DNA from: Adineta steineri
Lineage: Eukaryota; Rotifera; Eurotatoria; Adinetida; Adinetidae
Assembly: GCA_905250115.1 (NCBI GenBank)
Contig: CAJNOI010000244.1
Location: forward strand, 1 to 64,000
DNA length: 64,000 nucleotides
Direction of reading: 5' to 3'
In this document: one piece after another, positions 1-12,031 of the stretch
Position numbering within the stretch: the stretch's first letter is position 1
Layout of the letters: each line of letters begins with the position of its first letter
Position numbers and translations under genes: made by a program
The notes under the pieces: model-generated
Database searches by the model: none
What the model saw: the letters and a program-made list of their open reading frames with translations, nothing else
What the model was told of the DNA's origin: nothing

Positions 1-64
1 TCGGGCTTGGTTAGTACTTGGATGGGTGACCGCCTGGGAATACCGAGTGTCGTAAGCTTTTTTT
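1..64 (+). rRNA. 5S rRNA, 3' part, with T-run terminator
   Basis: The first 58 bases match the 3' half of eukaryotic 5S rRNA, including the internal control (box C) block GGATGGGTGACCGCCTGGGA at positions 20-39 and the typical end after the final stem. A run of seven T (58-64) follows at once and fits an RNA polymerase III terminator. The 5' half, with box A, lies outside the window. No second 5S copy is seen downstream, so it cannot be told from here whether this is the last unit of a tandem array or a dispersed copy. Confidence 0.93.
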
Positions 65-2205
65 AGTTTCATTTTTACGAACAGGAGCTAACAGTTATAC
101 ACTAATCGTGATGATTTATCATCAAATATAAACAATCGAGTCTTATTTAAAAAAATTTGCTGACGTGCATTGCACGATATTAGTTTTCGTTCAGCGGACA
201 CCATCTCTAACATATTTATTCATTGAAAATTACAAGTAACGCTCGTCCGAGGGCTCGCTCAGCTCTTTTTCGTAGAAATGGATCCTCTTCACATTTAGTA
301 GAAAAATAATTGAAAACCTTGCTCTCCTTTGTTGTTCCTTACTCTTAGCAGATACTCGCATCCTACTCGAACTAGCCTTTAAAGAATAAGTGAAGTGTTA
401 GTAATATTATATGCAAGAAAGCCAACAGTTTATGGTCGCCACACTCTGCACTACAAGCAGCGGTATATTTGGATACCCATAAAAATGCATTATTGAGAAA
501 ACTCAGTTTCTATCAGTCCACGTCACTTGTCCCAATTGATATCTTCTTCCTTCAATAGTCTGAGCAAATGGAGTACACATTTGAATTCCCTGTATCAGAA
601 TACCTCGAGAAATGTCTTTTGCTAAAAATTGGTTTCTGATGTTCTTTTGACTCTGCGAACACACAAGCAAGCAAACATACAATTTATGTTTACTGGACTC
701 TTCACTACAAGAAATATGGTAAATCATTAGCAAACTATTAGTTCGATATATAAATTATATATCCATTAGTATCTTAAAAGCGATGAAAACATATTGTTGT
801 TAATTGCATTCTCGTGATTGAAGATATAAAAAGGAAAAGTCTAGAAAAGAATAATGATCATCTTCAAAAAACCATTACAATTCAAATAAAAATATGGCGA
901 AGTATTCAATTTATCAATTAAAAACACGATCAAAGAATAAAGTCCTGCACTGTATCAACTAAGTTTCTCACTAATAATCAATATTTAACATTAGAATCTT
1001 TTCGAATTCAGCACTTTATTCTCTGATGGTTTCCTTTACAAATTTATGTATTATCAGGACTCACACAGTCAGAAGGATGTCGGAGTGATAAAAATATAAG
1101 TGTTTAGAGAATATCAGATAACAATGAGCGCTATGATACGAGTTCATACATAGTTCCATTAACAAGTACTTTCTTTTTTTTTCAACTTTATATTTCTACG
1201 ACATACTACTATCGCAATCATATTGAGTAGTTTTTACAAATGATACTTCTCGATTTTCTTCAGCTGATACAGAACAGTTACATCTCAATCTAGAAGAAAC
1301 TATGTAGGACTTACTCTTCTAAAGTTCTATATTAAGATATTGTACATTATCTTCGACTAGAAGAAAACGTTTTTCTTATTCTAATATTCAAGTAAATGTA
1401 TTTTTTAAAAGCAATTCTTTTATTTTATTATGAAATGAGCACTTTCAACAAACTATTAGTAAAATTTAATATTTCTATATTAAGAATTTCTTTCAGACGT
1501 TTTAAGATGAAAATTAATGTTCCTTCTACTTAAATGCATCATACTTAGAAGTTTTCTTTTAAACTAAAATATATTTTTTAAGAAAAATACTTATCTTGAC
1601 TATATATATATTCAATATATTTTCTATCACTCCCTCATTTGTACTTCATAACATTACCATTGTCTTTTCTTTTAAGTTGTCTGTCTGTTTATTGCTGCAA
1701 GAATTTTTGTATCAAAATTTGTTTTGATTATAATTTAACAAAGCCAATATACTGATCAATTGTACTACACTCGCTGGAATTCATATTTTAAAGTGTATAC
1801 GGTAAGAATCAACATAATTATCAGGATTTATTTGAGACTAGCGAATCGTACAACTTTTTTGTTCAAAAAGAAAATTTAAATAAAGAACTTGTTTAAGGAT
1901 ATCTCCATCTCAGGACAGTCTTATTGGATAGAAAAAGTCATTGATTACATGAACAAGAGGACATAAGATTCACTTGAGTTGCACATATTTCATAATTCAA
2001 AACACTACGATTATTATTCAGATTGCACGAAAATACTTCTGGTAGAAACTGTTTTTTTTCAGAACTTCTTTCTTAATAAATGATTAACGGATGTTCATGT
2101 ATTTACAAAAAATGTTTCAGAATCAGTCTAAAATTAAAGATATGAGAGACATCTTTGTTTATTTTAGAGCAAGTGAATAACATTTACGTACAAGGTATAG
2201 AAAAT
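65..2205. other. Intergenic, no gene recognised
   Basis: About 2.1 kb of AT-rich sequence with stop codons in all frames and only short chance reading frames (for example 503-733 minus, 76 codons, no domain, no intron signals that extend it). No tRNA-like A/B boxes, no terminal inverted repeats and no tandem repeat were noticed. Confidence 0.6.
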
Positions 2206-3161
2206 ATGGCACACAAAATCATAATTCTTTTGTTTTTGATTATTGCACAAGCAACCTCTGATGATATGCGCTCAATACGCTTTTCTAAAATAGGTGATAC
2301 GAATTATCAATGTATTAGTATAGGTTGTTTATCTTCTACTAATGTCACCGTATCGAACTTGCGACGTTGTGAAATGGCTTGCTTATCTAATATCAATTGT
2401 CGTACAGCTACGTTTGATCAATCTAGTAATAACTGTCAACTGTTCGAAAACATTCCTACCGAATATGGTAGTATGTCATCACAAGCAGGTGTTGTAACTT
2501 TAATTACTATTGGTATTAGACAAGCACCAGCTAGTAAGTCAAATTTTGAAATATTTTTTCAAAAAGTGATTCTAATTAGAAAAAAAATTTTCTTCTTCCG
2601 ATAAGTTAAGGAAGATGAAGATCATTAATTGTCAGATAATTTTCGATTTCTCATGATAGAATAATTTATACAAAATAAAAACTCTTGTATTTAATAGTGT
2701 GTACAAGCATGTTTTACAATCAAACTACTTATGGAGCTGGTTCTAGTCTAAGCGCAGTAGTAGTAGTTGATGTGAATGGCGATGAAAAATTTGATATGGT
2801 TGTTTCAAACTTTATGTCGGATAGTATTGGTGTTCTTCTCAACACAGGCAATGGCACTTTTAATACTCAAATTATCTATTCAAGTGATAGTGATCCAATA
2901 GCAGTAGCAGTTGCCGATATTAATAAAGACAACAAAACTGATATTATTGTTGTAAACTATGGTTCGAATGACCTCGTTATTTATTTCAATGCCGGCAATG
3001 CCACTTTCACAAATCGAAGTAGTTTTGAAACTGGTCCTCTGCCACTTACAGTAACAATAGCGGATGTAAACAATGACAACAAATCTGATATTATTGTCAT
3101 AAATGTTGGTTCAAACGACATTGGTGTTCACTTACAATGTTACAATTATCTCGAAAACTAA
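2206..3161 (+). CDS. Secreted PAN-like / VCBS (FG-GAP) repeat protein
   Basis: Two exons, 2206-2533 and 2698-3161, join in frame (donor GTAAGT, acceptor TTAATAG) to about 263 residues. The start at 2206 is chosen over an in-frame ATG at 2155 because it begins a clean signal peptide (MAHKIIILLFLIIAQA). A Cys-rich block follows (C-ISIGC, RRCEMAC, INCRTATF, NCQLF) and resembles a PAN/apple module. Exon 2 holds three VCBS/FG-GAP-type repeats with the D-x-N-x-D-x-x-x-D calcium-loop pattern (DVNGDEKFD, DINKDNKTD, DVNNDNKSD), each ending in a GVLL-like strand. Such beta-propeller repeats usually come as six or seven blades. The stop after the third suggests a short or truncated member, or a further exon not recognised. 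Likely extracellular and adhesive; function unknown. Confidence 0.72.
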
Positions 3162-4517
3162 ATTCTGTTTATTTTCTGTTGATATTTTACGGTACTACCA
3201 ATAAAAGTTGTTTCCCTTAGGCCCCCACTTGAAAAATAATCTCAGCATTAGCTCATACGCATCGCATGAAATTTTCAGCCCGATTCCACAGCGTTGTGCA
3301 GAGATATGGACCAAGCAAGGGTAAAAAGTTAAGATTTTTTTAATTTGAAAGAGCACGTGGAGATGTAGGTCTAATATTTATCGTACCTTCAACAGTCAAA
3401 TGAATTTGAATAAGCTAACACTTCCCAACTTCAACAAATGCATTATGTGATCAATCAGCAAAAAGACTAAACGTTGTACAATTGACTGCAAGTTATATTT
3501 AGTGATCTAACAAAAGTTTGTCAATTGAAAATGTTTATGATGTGCAAAATTGTTTATAGGCTTGTAGAATTAAGTTAAGTTGACAATTTTCAGATGTCTA
3601 CTCAATATTCGAAACAGAGAGACTATCATGAAGTGAGTTACTCGGATATCCATCCATCAGATTCCATCGATTAATTGAATCCATTTATGTAAAATATAAT
3701 ATATACAGCTAAAAACTTTGAAGAGATGTTTAATGAATCATCTCAAACAGCAATCAGTTCAACAATATATTGAAGATAAGAAATTGATCAAAATTTCTTT
3801 TGTTTTTACTTTTTGAAAGTACCTTATAAATGACACATTTACCTGTATTTGGGCTGAAAATAGAAAAGAAAAGCCATAGTATTTTTTTATTTATGCATTG
3901 ATTGAAATACAATTATACAAGATACAAGCATCTAGTATTTGTACAAATGTCTTTATTCTGCGGATAAATTAGAGTCATAATGAAAATTCGTAAGATCTTG
4001 TTTATATCTGTTAATACAGTTACAAATCTTTTTTTACTGATGTGACGATAATATGTAATTAATGATTTCTAGCGAGAAAGTTGACAAGGACATTTTCTCT
4101 GTACTAAATTAACAATTCTATAAATAGAAAAGAGAATATATCATAATAATGTACCTGTTTTACTCTTTTTGCGTATGATTCAAAAGATAAATAGTTTTTA
4201 TCATGGACGTTGAGTGCATTTTCACGATTCTTATTATCGTCTCGCATCACTTACCTAAAGCAATAAATCCAATTAATCTGTCATCTTCATACAATAACGA
4301 CACATCATTCTTATATAACAATAATATAATATTACGTTTCCTTTTCGTACATATATATATAGCTTATGATTACATTATTTATATATATTATATACAAATA
4401 AAAAATGTCCACCAGGTACGAATAAATTTTTTTTGTTATAATCCTTTAATCTTTATTCTACAATAAAAAAATGATAATATTTTATTTAGTCTTTCACCAT
4501 CTCATACAGTTCTACCG
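3162..4517. other. Intergenic / possible 5' UTR of the NOX gene
   Basis: No domain-bearing coding region. An open frame at 4203-4466 ends in a plausible donor (CAG/GTACGA near 4416), but joining it to the acceptors near 4489 or 4509 does not give a readable frame into the NOX coding exon, so it is treated as non-coding leader or chance. TA-rich tracts lie at about 4350-4395. Confidence 0.5.
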
Positions 4518-7500
4518 ATGAATGAATTCTCGGATGCAGCAGTTATTGTTACCACAACTATGCAACATCCAAAACAAATACAAACACGTCCTTTAAAACA
4601 TAAACATGCAAATCGATCAGTTCCAATTCTATCATCTATGTTACGAATACCATCAGAAACTAGTGATCGATTTTTTAGCAAGTCAGTAAAATATATATGA
4701 TAAATGATAAAAATAAATTTATTTTAAGTTTTATGCATCGAACACTAACAAATCGTCAAAGAGCTGAAATTCAATTGGAAAGTATTCTTAATGATCCTGA
4801 AGCTTCATTACCAATATTTGCACGTCGAACTAGTGATAATCTATCTGATGATAGAATGTCTCTTGAACAAGCATCAAAATTACTTAATACTCAGCCATTT
4901 ATTATTGAACGTCTTGTTAATGTTCTTTACTCATCAGATACGAATGAAGATAGAAATTCATTGGATAAAATTCATGTACAAAAATTAACAAGAGTTTTAA
5001 ATGCGACAATAGATGTTCGTGCACTCTTATTTTTTATGGTACTTGATGCAGATAGTGATGATTATATAACTGATATTGGTGTATCACAATTTTATGAACA
5101 GTATTTAAAAAGTCTTAAAACATTTGATAGTAATCGATTACATGAAGTTATTCAAGCATTACTTCAAAAATTTCATCTTGATCAAGTAAGTTAGTAAAAA
5201 CAAACTTTATGTTAAATCAAAGATTTTTTCTTGCTCTATATAGAAACAACAAATTGATTTTGAAGAATTTTTTTCAATTGTTTCAAAAGATACAATATTA
5301 CTTGAATCTTTATCACAATTTACTGTTCATCCAACATGGTTTCTTCAATCATTATCATCTTTACCACAAAAAAAATCAAAATTACAACGATTATTATCTA
5401 ATATCTGTTGGCAACAAAAAATTTATGAACAACAAAAAAATAAACTAACTATTGATTATATCAAAGATAATCTTTCACGTATTATTCTCCTTATTATTTA
5501 TATATTGATTAATCTTGCTTTACTTCTATATGTTGTCATTTATCGTTCAACTGTTACAAAATCAAATATACTTGTCGTATTTGCACGTATTGGAGGAATG
5601 TTATTAAATTTTAATTGTGCATTTATCATTGTACTTATGCTTAACACGTTGACTGTCCGGTGTATCATATGTGATGCACGATACTTTGGACTGAGACGTC
5701 CCGTGCATCACATATGATGCACGCGCTGCATATGATATTTAAACTATTGAAATTTATCGGCATGATGTAAGCAGTACTCACGGGAGCAGGGGGGGGGGCT
5801 AGGGGGCAGGGGAGGGTGTACTCCCCCCCCACACCCCGCCGGTAATTCGAATTTTTTTTCAACGACGGAAGCTGATTTGGAAAAAATTTTGTGTTTTTTC
5901 TAGCAAGTTTTTCTCTATAGTATTATTCTAAGAGAGACAATTGAATCATATGTGTTGCATGGAAAAAAGCATCAAAGATATATTTAAAACTTATTTTTGT
6001 GGTATATGAACATAATACACTTCAAAAATAATATATTTTAAAAGTACGAAAAAAGTAAAAAATGGACGTAGAACAAGTACTCATTTTTTTGTATGGGGAC
6101 AGTCAACGTGTTAAACAAACGATTTTACTTATTCGAACAAATACATTTTTGAGAAAATTAATACCTGTAGATGATCATATTGATTTTCATAAAGTTGTTG
6201 GACGTGTTATTACTGGTTTAGCTATTCTACATACCATTGCACATATGGCTAATTTTGGAAGAATGACAGGTGAGTACTATTCTATAAAAGAAGTAAAGTA
6301 TTTTTTATTGTATGTTTGTTGTAGAACATTCGTGGGGTGTCTATATGGTAAGATGGTCGATTATTAATAGTTTATTTGTTGAAATTTTACTATATTTTAT
6401 TTAGTTTACTACAAAACATGGTATTGGATGGATTGGTGATTTTGCTCCTTTAAGTGGAATTATTTTATGTATTATTCTTATTATTATTGTTATCTGTTCA
6501 ATGCAATGGATTCGACGAGGTGGTCATTTTCAGGTATTGAAATATAATTATTCACACTAACAATAATAAACTGATTATTTTTTAATATGTAAAGATTTTC
6601 TACTGGACACATCTACTTTATTTTCCTTTTTTTGTCATTCTTATTATTCATGCAGAAAACTTCTGGGTAAGTGTAATATTATTTAAGAAGAATTATTCTA
6701 TTAATATGTTTAGAAATGGATTATCGGTCCTTTATTCTTATTTTTAATTGAAAAATTATATTCAGTTCTAAAGCGTTATTCATCACATAGCGGTCGAACA
6801 TATCTTCGTTTTGTAACAATAGAACAATCGAATGTAATTAGTTTAAATATTAATCGACCAAAAAATTTTACGTAAGTTTTTTTCTCATAAAGTTTTTTAT
6901 ATGACAATTTATTAAATCTTAGTTTCAAACCTGGTGATTATATAACTATCAATTTACCTCGTGTTACACTTTATGAATTTCATCCATTTACAATAAGCAG
7001 TGCGCCAGAAAATATAAATTATTTGACTATACATATGCAAGCTGTTGGTAATTGGACAAAACAAGTCTATCAACGTTTTATCAATATGTCAGAAGGTGAC
7101 GCTGAAGCAAATCATATAAAAGTTTTTCGTGCTGATCTTAATCCTGAACGAGTAAAAACTGAATTACAAGAGGAAAATGAACGTAATTCAGATAATGATG
7201 AAGATGATAGTATTTTATCAAAATCATCTAAACGAGAGCCTGTTATTATCAATGGACCTTATTCATCATGTGCACGTTATGTATTTGATTGTAAACATGT
7301 TGTACTTATAGGTGGCGGCATAGGAATTACACCTTATGCATCAATACTATCAAGTCTTATGGCACAATTTCGTGCATCACGTATTGTATGTAAACATTGT
7401 CAACATATAAATTATCATACAAAAGGTCTAGTAGAAAATAATCGTTTAAAAAAAGTTGATTTTATTTGGGTAAATCGTGATCAAAAAAATTTCGAATGGT

Positions 7501-7877
7501 TTCTTAATCTTCTTCGTCAATTTGAACAAGAACAAGAATATTATCTTGCATCAAATTCTGATGAACAGCGTTTTCTTGATATACATTTATATTTTACTGA
7601 AATAAAACATGATGAAAATATAGGTAATGTACCATTGGATCTTGTAACAAAAGTATGGGCTCAAGTTGCCGGACAAGATATATTTACAAATTTAAAATCT
7701 AAAACACATATTGGTCGACCAAAATGGGATGAAATATTTAATCAACTGATTTCAGGTGAAAATGCTTCAACAGCTAATGATGTTAATGTATTCTTTTGCG
7801 GGCCCAATACAATGGGTGAAGCAATTCGAAATCATTGTACAACATATAGATTTCGATTTTACGAAGAAAAATTTTAA
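4518..7877 (+). CDS. NOX5: NADPH oxidase 5-type (EF-hand) oxidase, interrupted by a MITE
   Basis: Transfers electrons from NADPH through FAD and two hemes across a membrane to make superoxide. Exons by eye: 4518-4681, 4729-5185, 5244-6269 (containing the MITE at 5641-6114), 6325-6347, 6405-6533, 6595-6666, 6714-6871, 6923-7877. With the insertion removed all phases close, giving about 837 residues. The N-terminal third has degenerate EF-hand loops (DADSDDYIT, IDFEEFF). Ferric-reductase helices carry the heme histidines (FHKVVG, LHTIAH). The FAD site is HPFTISSAPE and the NADPH sites are GGGIGITPYASIL and FCGPN. The protein ends in the family's aromatic FRFYEEKF. The order and the shared EF-hand/NOX layout point to NOX5 rather than NOX1-4 or DUOX. 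As written, the insertion puts stops before the heme helices, so this allele is disrupted unless the element is spliced out. The start codon is uncertain. Confidence 0.9.
5661..5721. repeat. Hairpin within the piggyBac-type MITE
   Basis: Arms at 5661-5680 and 5702-5721 are reverse complements with one mismatch over 20 bases, each built on a CATATG/GATGCAC core, separated by 21 bases. A third partial copy of the core (GCATATGAT) follows near 5728. It is likely a subterminal structure of the element; whether a transposase binds it is unknown. Confidence 0.85.
5781..5842. repeat. G-run / C-run patch in the MITE (G-quadruplex candidate)
   Basis: The plus strand at about 5782-5817 has four G runs of three or more (the longest nine or ten) with loops of one to four bases, meeting the textbook intramolecular G-quadruplex pattern. 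A C8 run with further C clusters follows at 5822-5840. This is a striking GC island in otherwise AT-rich sequence. Confidence 0.8.
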
Positions 7878-8555
7878 ACTTTATCAATTGTAATTAAATG
7901 TCAATATTTGTATAAATTTATTTTACTTAAGAAATAAAAATTCATTTTCAAATAATTCATCTAACTTTGCCAGTTGATATAGTAATTTAAGACTGAATAC
8001 AATATACCATAGCAATTTCATTCATTTTGTCATATAGATATACATATATATATATTTATCAATTAGAATGTCATTGTTTCTATTTAAAGTTGTCTTCTAA
8101 TTTATATGCATCATCATCATTATCATCATCATCGATCACCATATCAACATGATGAATTCGACTAGATCAACAAATACAATCAAAAGAAATACAGATACAG
8201 AAAGAAAGGATATAATAAACACAAAAAGATCATGAGGAAAAAAGAGAGCACACAATACTCTAGAAGACAACAATAGAATGATAAATGAAATCATTCTTAA
8301 ACAAACATAATGAAGTTTATCATACAATTGAAGATCAATAAACAAAGTCATTACACAAAACATTGATATAAATATGTACAATACATTTTTGAACATATTG
8401 AGAAAAAGAAATAAAGACATCGAAAAATATTCGAACGGAAAGAAAACCAAAGACACATACGTATATTGAAGAATTTATTTAACAATACATACATCATACA
8501 TCTGACAACACCGTTTTTTGTTTTTTTAATAGTATCTCTTGAATTAATATACATT
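7878..8555. other. Convergent 3' flank between NOX5 and RAD21
   Basis: Both neighbours end here. The stretch holds AATAAA-like signals just after the NOX stop, TA dinucleotide runs (8040-8058) and a short TCA/ATC microsatellite around 8108-8136. Reading frames over 8136-8672 on both strands are low-complexity and show no domain. Confidence 0.6.
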
Positions 8556-11001
8556 TCATCTTCCACCACTTGTCATATACTGATGAAAATGAACACCAGG
8601 TGTAATCATAACATCTCCAAACGCTTCCGTTTGTTCAACATCAACTGCTTGAAGTTTTTTAAGTACCAATAATGTATAAAATTTTTGTGCTGTTAATTTT
8701 CTTGTATGATAATTTGGATTACCCGATGACAGATGATCATGAAATGAAAGTGCATCAGCAGAATCAAATGCACGTTCAAATGCATTAAGCATTATTTTTC
8801 CACGACGATTTAATTTCTTACCAGATTCAAAATCCTAAATAAATCATAATGAAAAAAAATTTTTTTCTCTATTTTATTATTAAATATTTACTTCTTGAGC
8901 TGTGGTTGTTGTTTGTCCATGTTCTTCTTCCTCATCATCTTGTTCTTCTTGATTTTCTTTTGTTAAATGTCCCATACCTTTTTTACGTCGCATATTGCCT
9001 GGTGTACGTGATGGTGATGGTGGTAATTGATTAAGTTCATGAACTTTTCGTCCACTTTTACGTGTTGGTGACATTGGACCTGGAATAACATCCATAAGAT
9101 TATCCATTGATGTTGTCATTGGTGGAAATAGTAATGCATCAGAACGTTGATGTTTTATGAAATTATCATCATCATGAGGTGATAGACCACGTTTTTTCGA
9201 ACGATTTGGTGATAAACCACCAGCACCCATAAATGATGGATCATGTCCTAATACTTCAAGATAATGATGATGTGTAGCACGCATCTGATCAATTGATGAT
9301 TCATCTCTTTCACGTTCAAGTTGTTCCATAGCAAGATCATGTTGGATTTGATAATTGTCTGGTGCCATTTGGTCTAATGATTTTGTAATCATATTACGTG
9401 TGATTAACTAAAATAAAACAAAATAGACATGAAATTTCAATGAAATATTATAGTTATTAATACTTGTTGTAATGTTTTCGAATAAATTGATGTAGCACTA
9501 AGTGAAAATAATTTTTCAATTCCTCCTGTTTCTTTTAAATGCATTAAACGACGTGTTGGTGGTGCTAATTCAAGTACACCAACAATATCTGTTGTATCAC
9601 TTAATTGTGTTTTCATTGCACCACTATCGATTTCTTTAGTTTCATCAATAACTAATTTTCGTTTACGTCGAACTGCTTGACGTACAGTTGATGTTTGTGC
9701 TAAATAAAAGAAATCGAATTAAAATAAATTTACTTTCATCTTTTTTTTCTTCTTTAATATTTACCTGCCGTTGATATTGGTGGTAAAACAAATTCATCAG
9801 AAACATTTGATAAAAGTGTTGTATCATCAACACCTGGGATATGTGCTGGATCCATATCCATATTATTATCTTGATTTTGATCATTTGCTGGTGCTTGATG
9901 ATCATCAAGTGATGGTAATCCAGGTGCATTTTCATCTTCTAAAAATAGTTAATTCTACAGATAAATAAATAAATAAAAACCTATATACTTACGATGAAAT
10001 GGTGACATAACATGATCATATTGATCTCTTTCATTTGAAAGATTTGAATTATCACCACCAATACCAATGACTGATGCTGGAGCAGCAACTAGAAGACAAA
10101 ATGAATAAAAAAATTAATCTTAAAATTAAAAATTCAACATACAATCGCCAAATCCATCTAATGCAAATGGATCATCACCAATTGTTCGACTCATACTTTG
10201 TTCTTTTCGTATGATTGTATCTATTGAAATTGAAAAATAAATTTCAAATTAAAAAATAAAATATTTTCTATTTATACTATCTATATCCAAATTAGAATTT
10301 TGTGCATTGAAATGAAGTGATGGTTGAAGTTTACGAAAGAATTCAGGTTCATCAAGACCATTTGCATCACCTAGAAAAATCCAAACAAGAAAATTCTTTT
10401 TAAAACATTTCGTTCAATAATTTCTTTTACCGAAATCATCATCAAGTGGCATTGGTACACTAATAAAATCTTCTTTAAGTGTAATTTCTTCTGCTCGTGC
10501 TTGATGTATTTGAAAACGAGATGGATCATCAATATAACTGAATAAGAGAAAAAGATTTTCTTTTCTTTTTTTTGTTTTTAATTCAAAATAAACTTACTCA
10601 ATATTTAGATCGATTAAATCAAAATCATGAAAATTTTCCGGTAGTGTTATAGCTGCAATTGAAACTTCACGTGTATCAGAATCTTGACCAGCATGATGAT
10701 TATTCGATCCATCAATACCAACAATACCCGGTCGAAAAGCCATTTTAATTTTAATAAATGCTTCATTACAATCGGCTAATAAATATTTTGTTTTCCGTGA
10801 ATAAATACGTACAACACCAAGTAATAAATGACCTTTTGTACGTAATGCTAATTTTAAACATGGTTCAAGAATTGATTCGCAACTAAGACGTATATCGGTT
10901 TCAAATATTTGAGCTTTTGTTAATTTTTTGTCCCAATGCGCAGCAAGCCAAAGACGCGCTAATGGACCACGTTTCGTTAATATAGCATGTGTATAGAACA
11001 T
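8556..11001 (-). CDS. RAD21: Cohesin kleisin subunit RAD21/SCC1
   Basis: The kleisin bridges the SMC1 and SMC3 heads of the cohesin ring and is cut by separase at anaphase. Nine exons on the minus strand (about 10598-11001, 10431-10537, 10278-10370, 10143-10220, 9993-10088, 9765-9938, 9464-9699, 8892-9407, 8556-8834) close in frame to about 660 residues, close to vertebrate RAD21 (631). The N-terminal SMC3-binding domain is highly conserved ([49 protein letters not shown]). The middle is acidic and low-complexity, as usual. The C-terminal winged helix that binds SMC1 is present ([24 protein letters not shown]). Introns are 45-70 bp. No key region is missing. Confidence 0.95.
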
Positions 11002-11353
11002 GCTTACGGTATTTGAAAGTTACTATACAAAATAAGATAATATATCGATTGTTCAATGGCACTGAATACAATATTTATATTCTTTGTTCTTGTTCTTCGT
11101 CAGTGACCATCTTGACAGATGGTGATTAGAACTCCATGATGGTGTATTAAAAAAATATATGATTAAGATCATTCAAAAAAAAATTCGTTTTTACAAAGAA
11201 ATATTTTATTCAAGAAAAAAAATCATTTTCTTTTTAATTTTTTTCATATAATAAAAAATGATCATAGATGGCGTGCACTGTTCAATTCTTATTTATGAAT
11301 ATATAATATAATCGCGTGAACATTATTATGTACGCATGTATGTAAATTTTTAT
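11002..11353. other. RAD21 upstream region and PhyH-like gene 3' flank
   Basis: No coding sequence was recognised. It should contain the RAD21 promoter (RAD21 reads left from 11001). It is AT-rich with poly-A/T runs around 11150-11240. Confidence 0.5.
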
Positions 11354-12031
11354 TCAGTAACTGAGTATTTCACGAGCGGGAAAACTAAGATCAAATGGTT
11401 CATCATCTGCAGATGCATGATAAGTACTAATAACAGTATAACGATCAATACTTGCACTATTTGTTGTTGAACCATGTACAAGACGATCAGAAAAGAAAAT
11501 TCCAGCACCACGTTTGACTGTACATATAACTACATCATCCTTATTGATATCACTATCAGCTATTTGATATACAAATTCACCATTTGGTAGAGCTTTGTCT
11601 ATCATTGTCCAGTTTTTTTTATGACTACCTCGAACAACGGTAAGTGTACCATTATCAGCATTTGCATCATCGAAAGGAATCCAAACTGAAAGTTTTGATC
11701 GTGCATTAGGCCAATAAAAACAATCAATATGCCATGGTGTAGCAAATGTTTTATCAGCTGTTTTAACAACAATTTTATCACTTAAAAACATTATACCATC
11801 GGGCATAATCTTCTTTAAAACATTGAGTATACGTGGATCTTGATGAAATTGTTTATAAAGTGAACTTTTCACTGATGCATGCACATAAACAGATGCATCC
11901 GAATTTCCTTTCTCATTCAAAATCTTCTTTGCTTCAGTTTTAAGTTTATCACATTGTTCACTATCAATTAAATCAGGTACGATAATAAAACCATCACGTT
12001 CATAAGAATCAATAATATTATCCAATGCCAT
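11354..12031 (-). CDS. Phytanoyl-CoA dioxygenase (PhyH) family enzyme
   Basis: Single exon, 225 residues. The family are Fe(II)/2-oxoglutarate oxygenases that hydroxylate acyl-CoA or small-molecule substrates. The N-terminal YERDGFIIVPDLI block is the usual PhyH opening. The iron triad is readable as H and D in TPWHIDCFYWP and the distal H in DRLVHGST. The 2-oxoglutarate-binding R is probably the one in IDRYTVISTYH. The length is short compared with PHYH (338) and nearer to the compact bacterial and fungal members. There is no peroxisomal PTS1 (it ends ILSY) and no signal peptide, so it is probably cytosolic. It lacks introns while nearly all neighbours have them. The substrate cannot be told. 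Confidence 0.88.
   Translation of the reverse strand: MALDNIIDSYERDGFIIVPDLIDSEQCDKLKTEAKKILNEKGNSDASVYVHASVKSSLYKQFHQDPRILNVLKKIMPDGIMFLSDKIVVKTADKTFATPWHIDCFYWPNARSKLSVWIPFDDANADNGTLTVVRGSHKKNWTMIDKALPNGEFVYQIADSDINKDDVVICTVKRGAGIFFSDRLVHGSTTNSASIDRYTVISTYHASADDEPFDLSFPAREILSY

Larger units (their letters stand above)
5641..6114. mobile_element. piggyBac-type MITE (TTAA target duplication) inside the NOX5 exon
   Basis: Seen directly: TTAA at 5641-5644 and again at 6111-6114. Between them is a 466 bp element with perfect 14-base terminal inverted repeats, CACGTTGACTGTCC at 5645-5658 and GGACAGTCAACGTG at 6097-6110. TTAA duplication is the hallmark of the piggyBac superfamily. The element has no transposase frame, so it is non-autonomous. 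Precise removal of the element plus one TTAA restores an uninterrupted NOX reading frame (codons CTT AAA CAA), so the ancestral target was coding sequence. Inside are a near-perfect hairpin and a G-rich/C-rich patch. Confidence 0.92.

Noticed and set aside
240-275. GC-rich patch followed by T5 after the 5S gene, as a possible second small RNA
   Set aside because: No internal promoter boxes or Sm-like site could be defended; the short palindromic GCTCG elements are too few.
4203-4466. Open frame upstream of NOX5 that might be its first coding exon
   Set aside because: Its donor phase does not read into the next exon from either nearby acceptor, and the peptide is AT-driven Ile/Tyr repeats.
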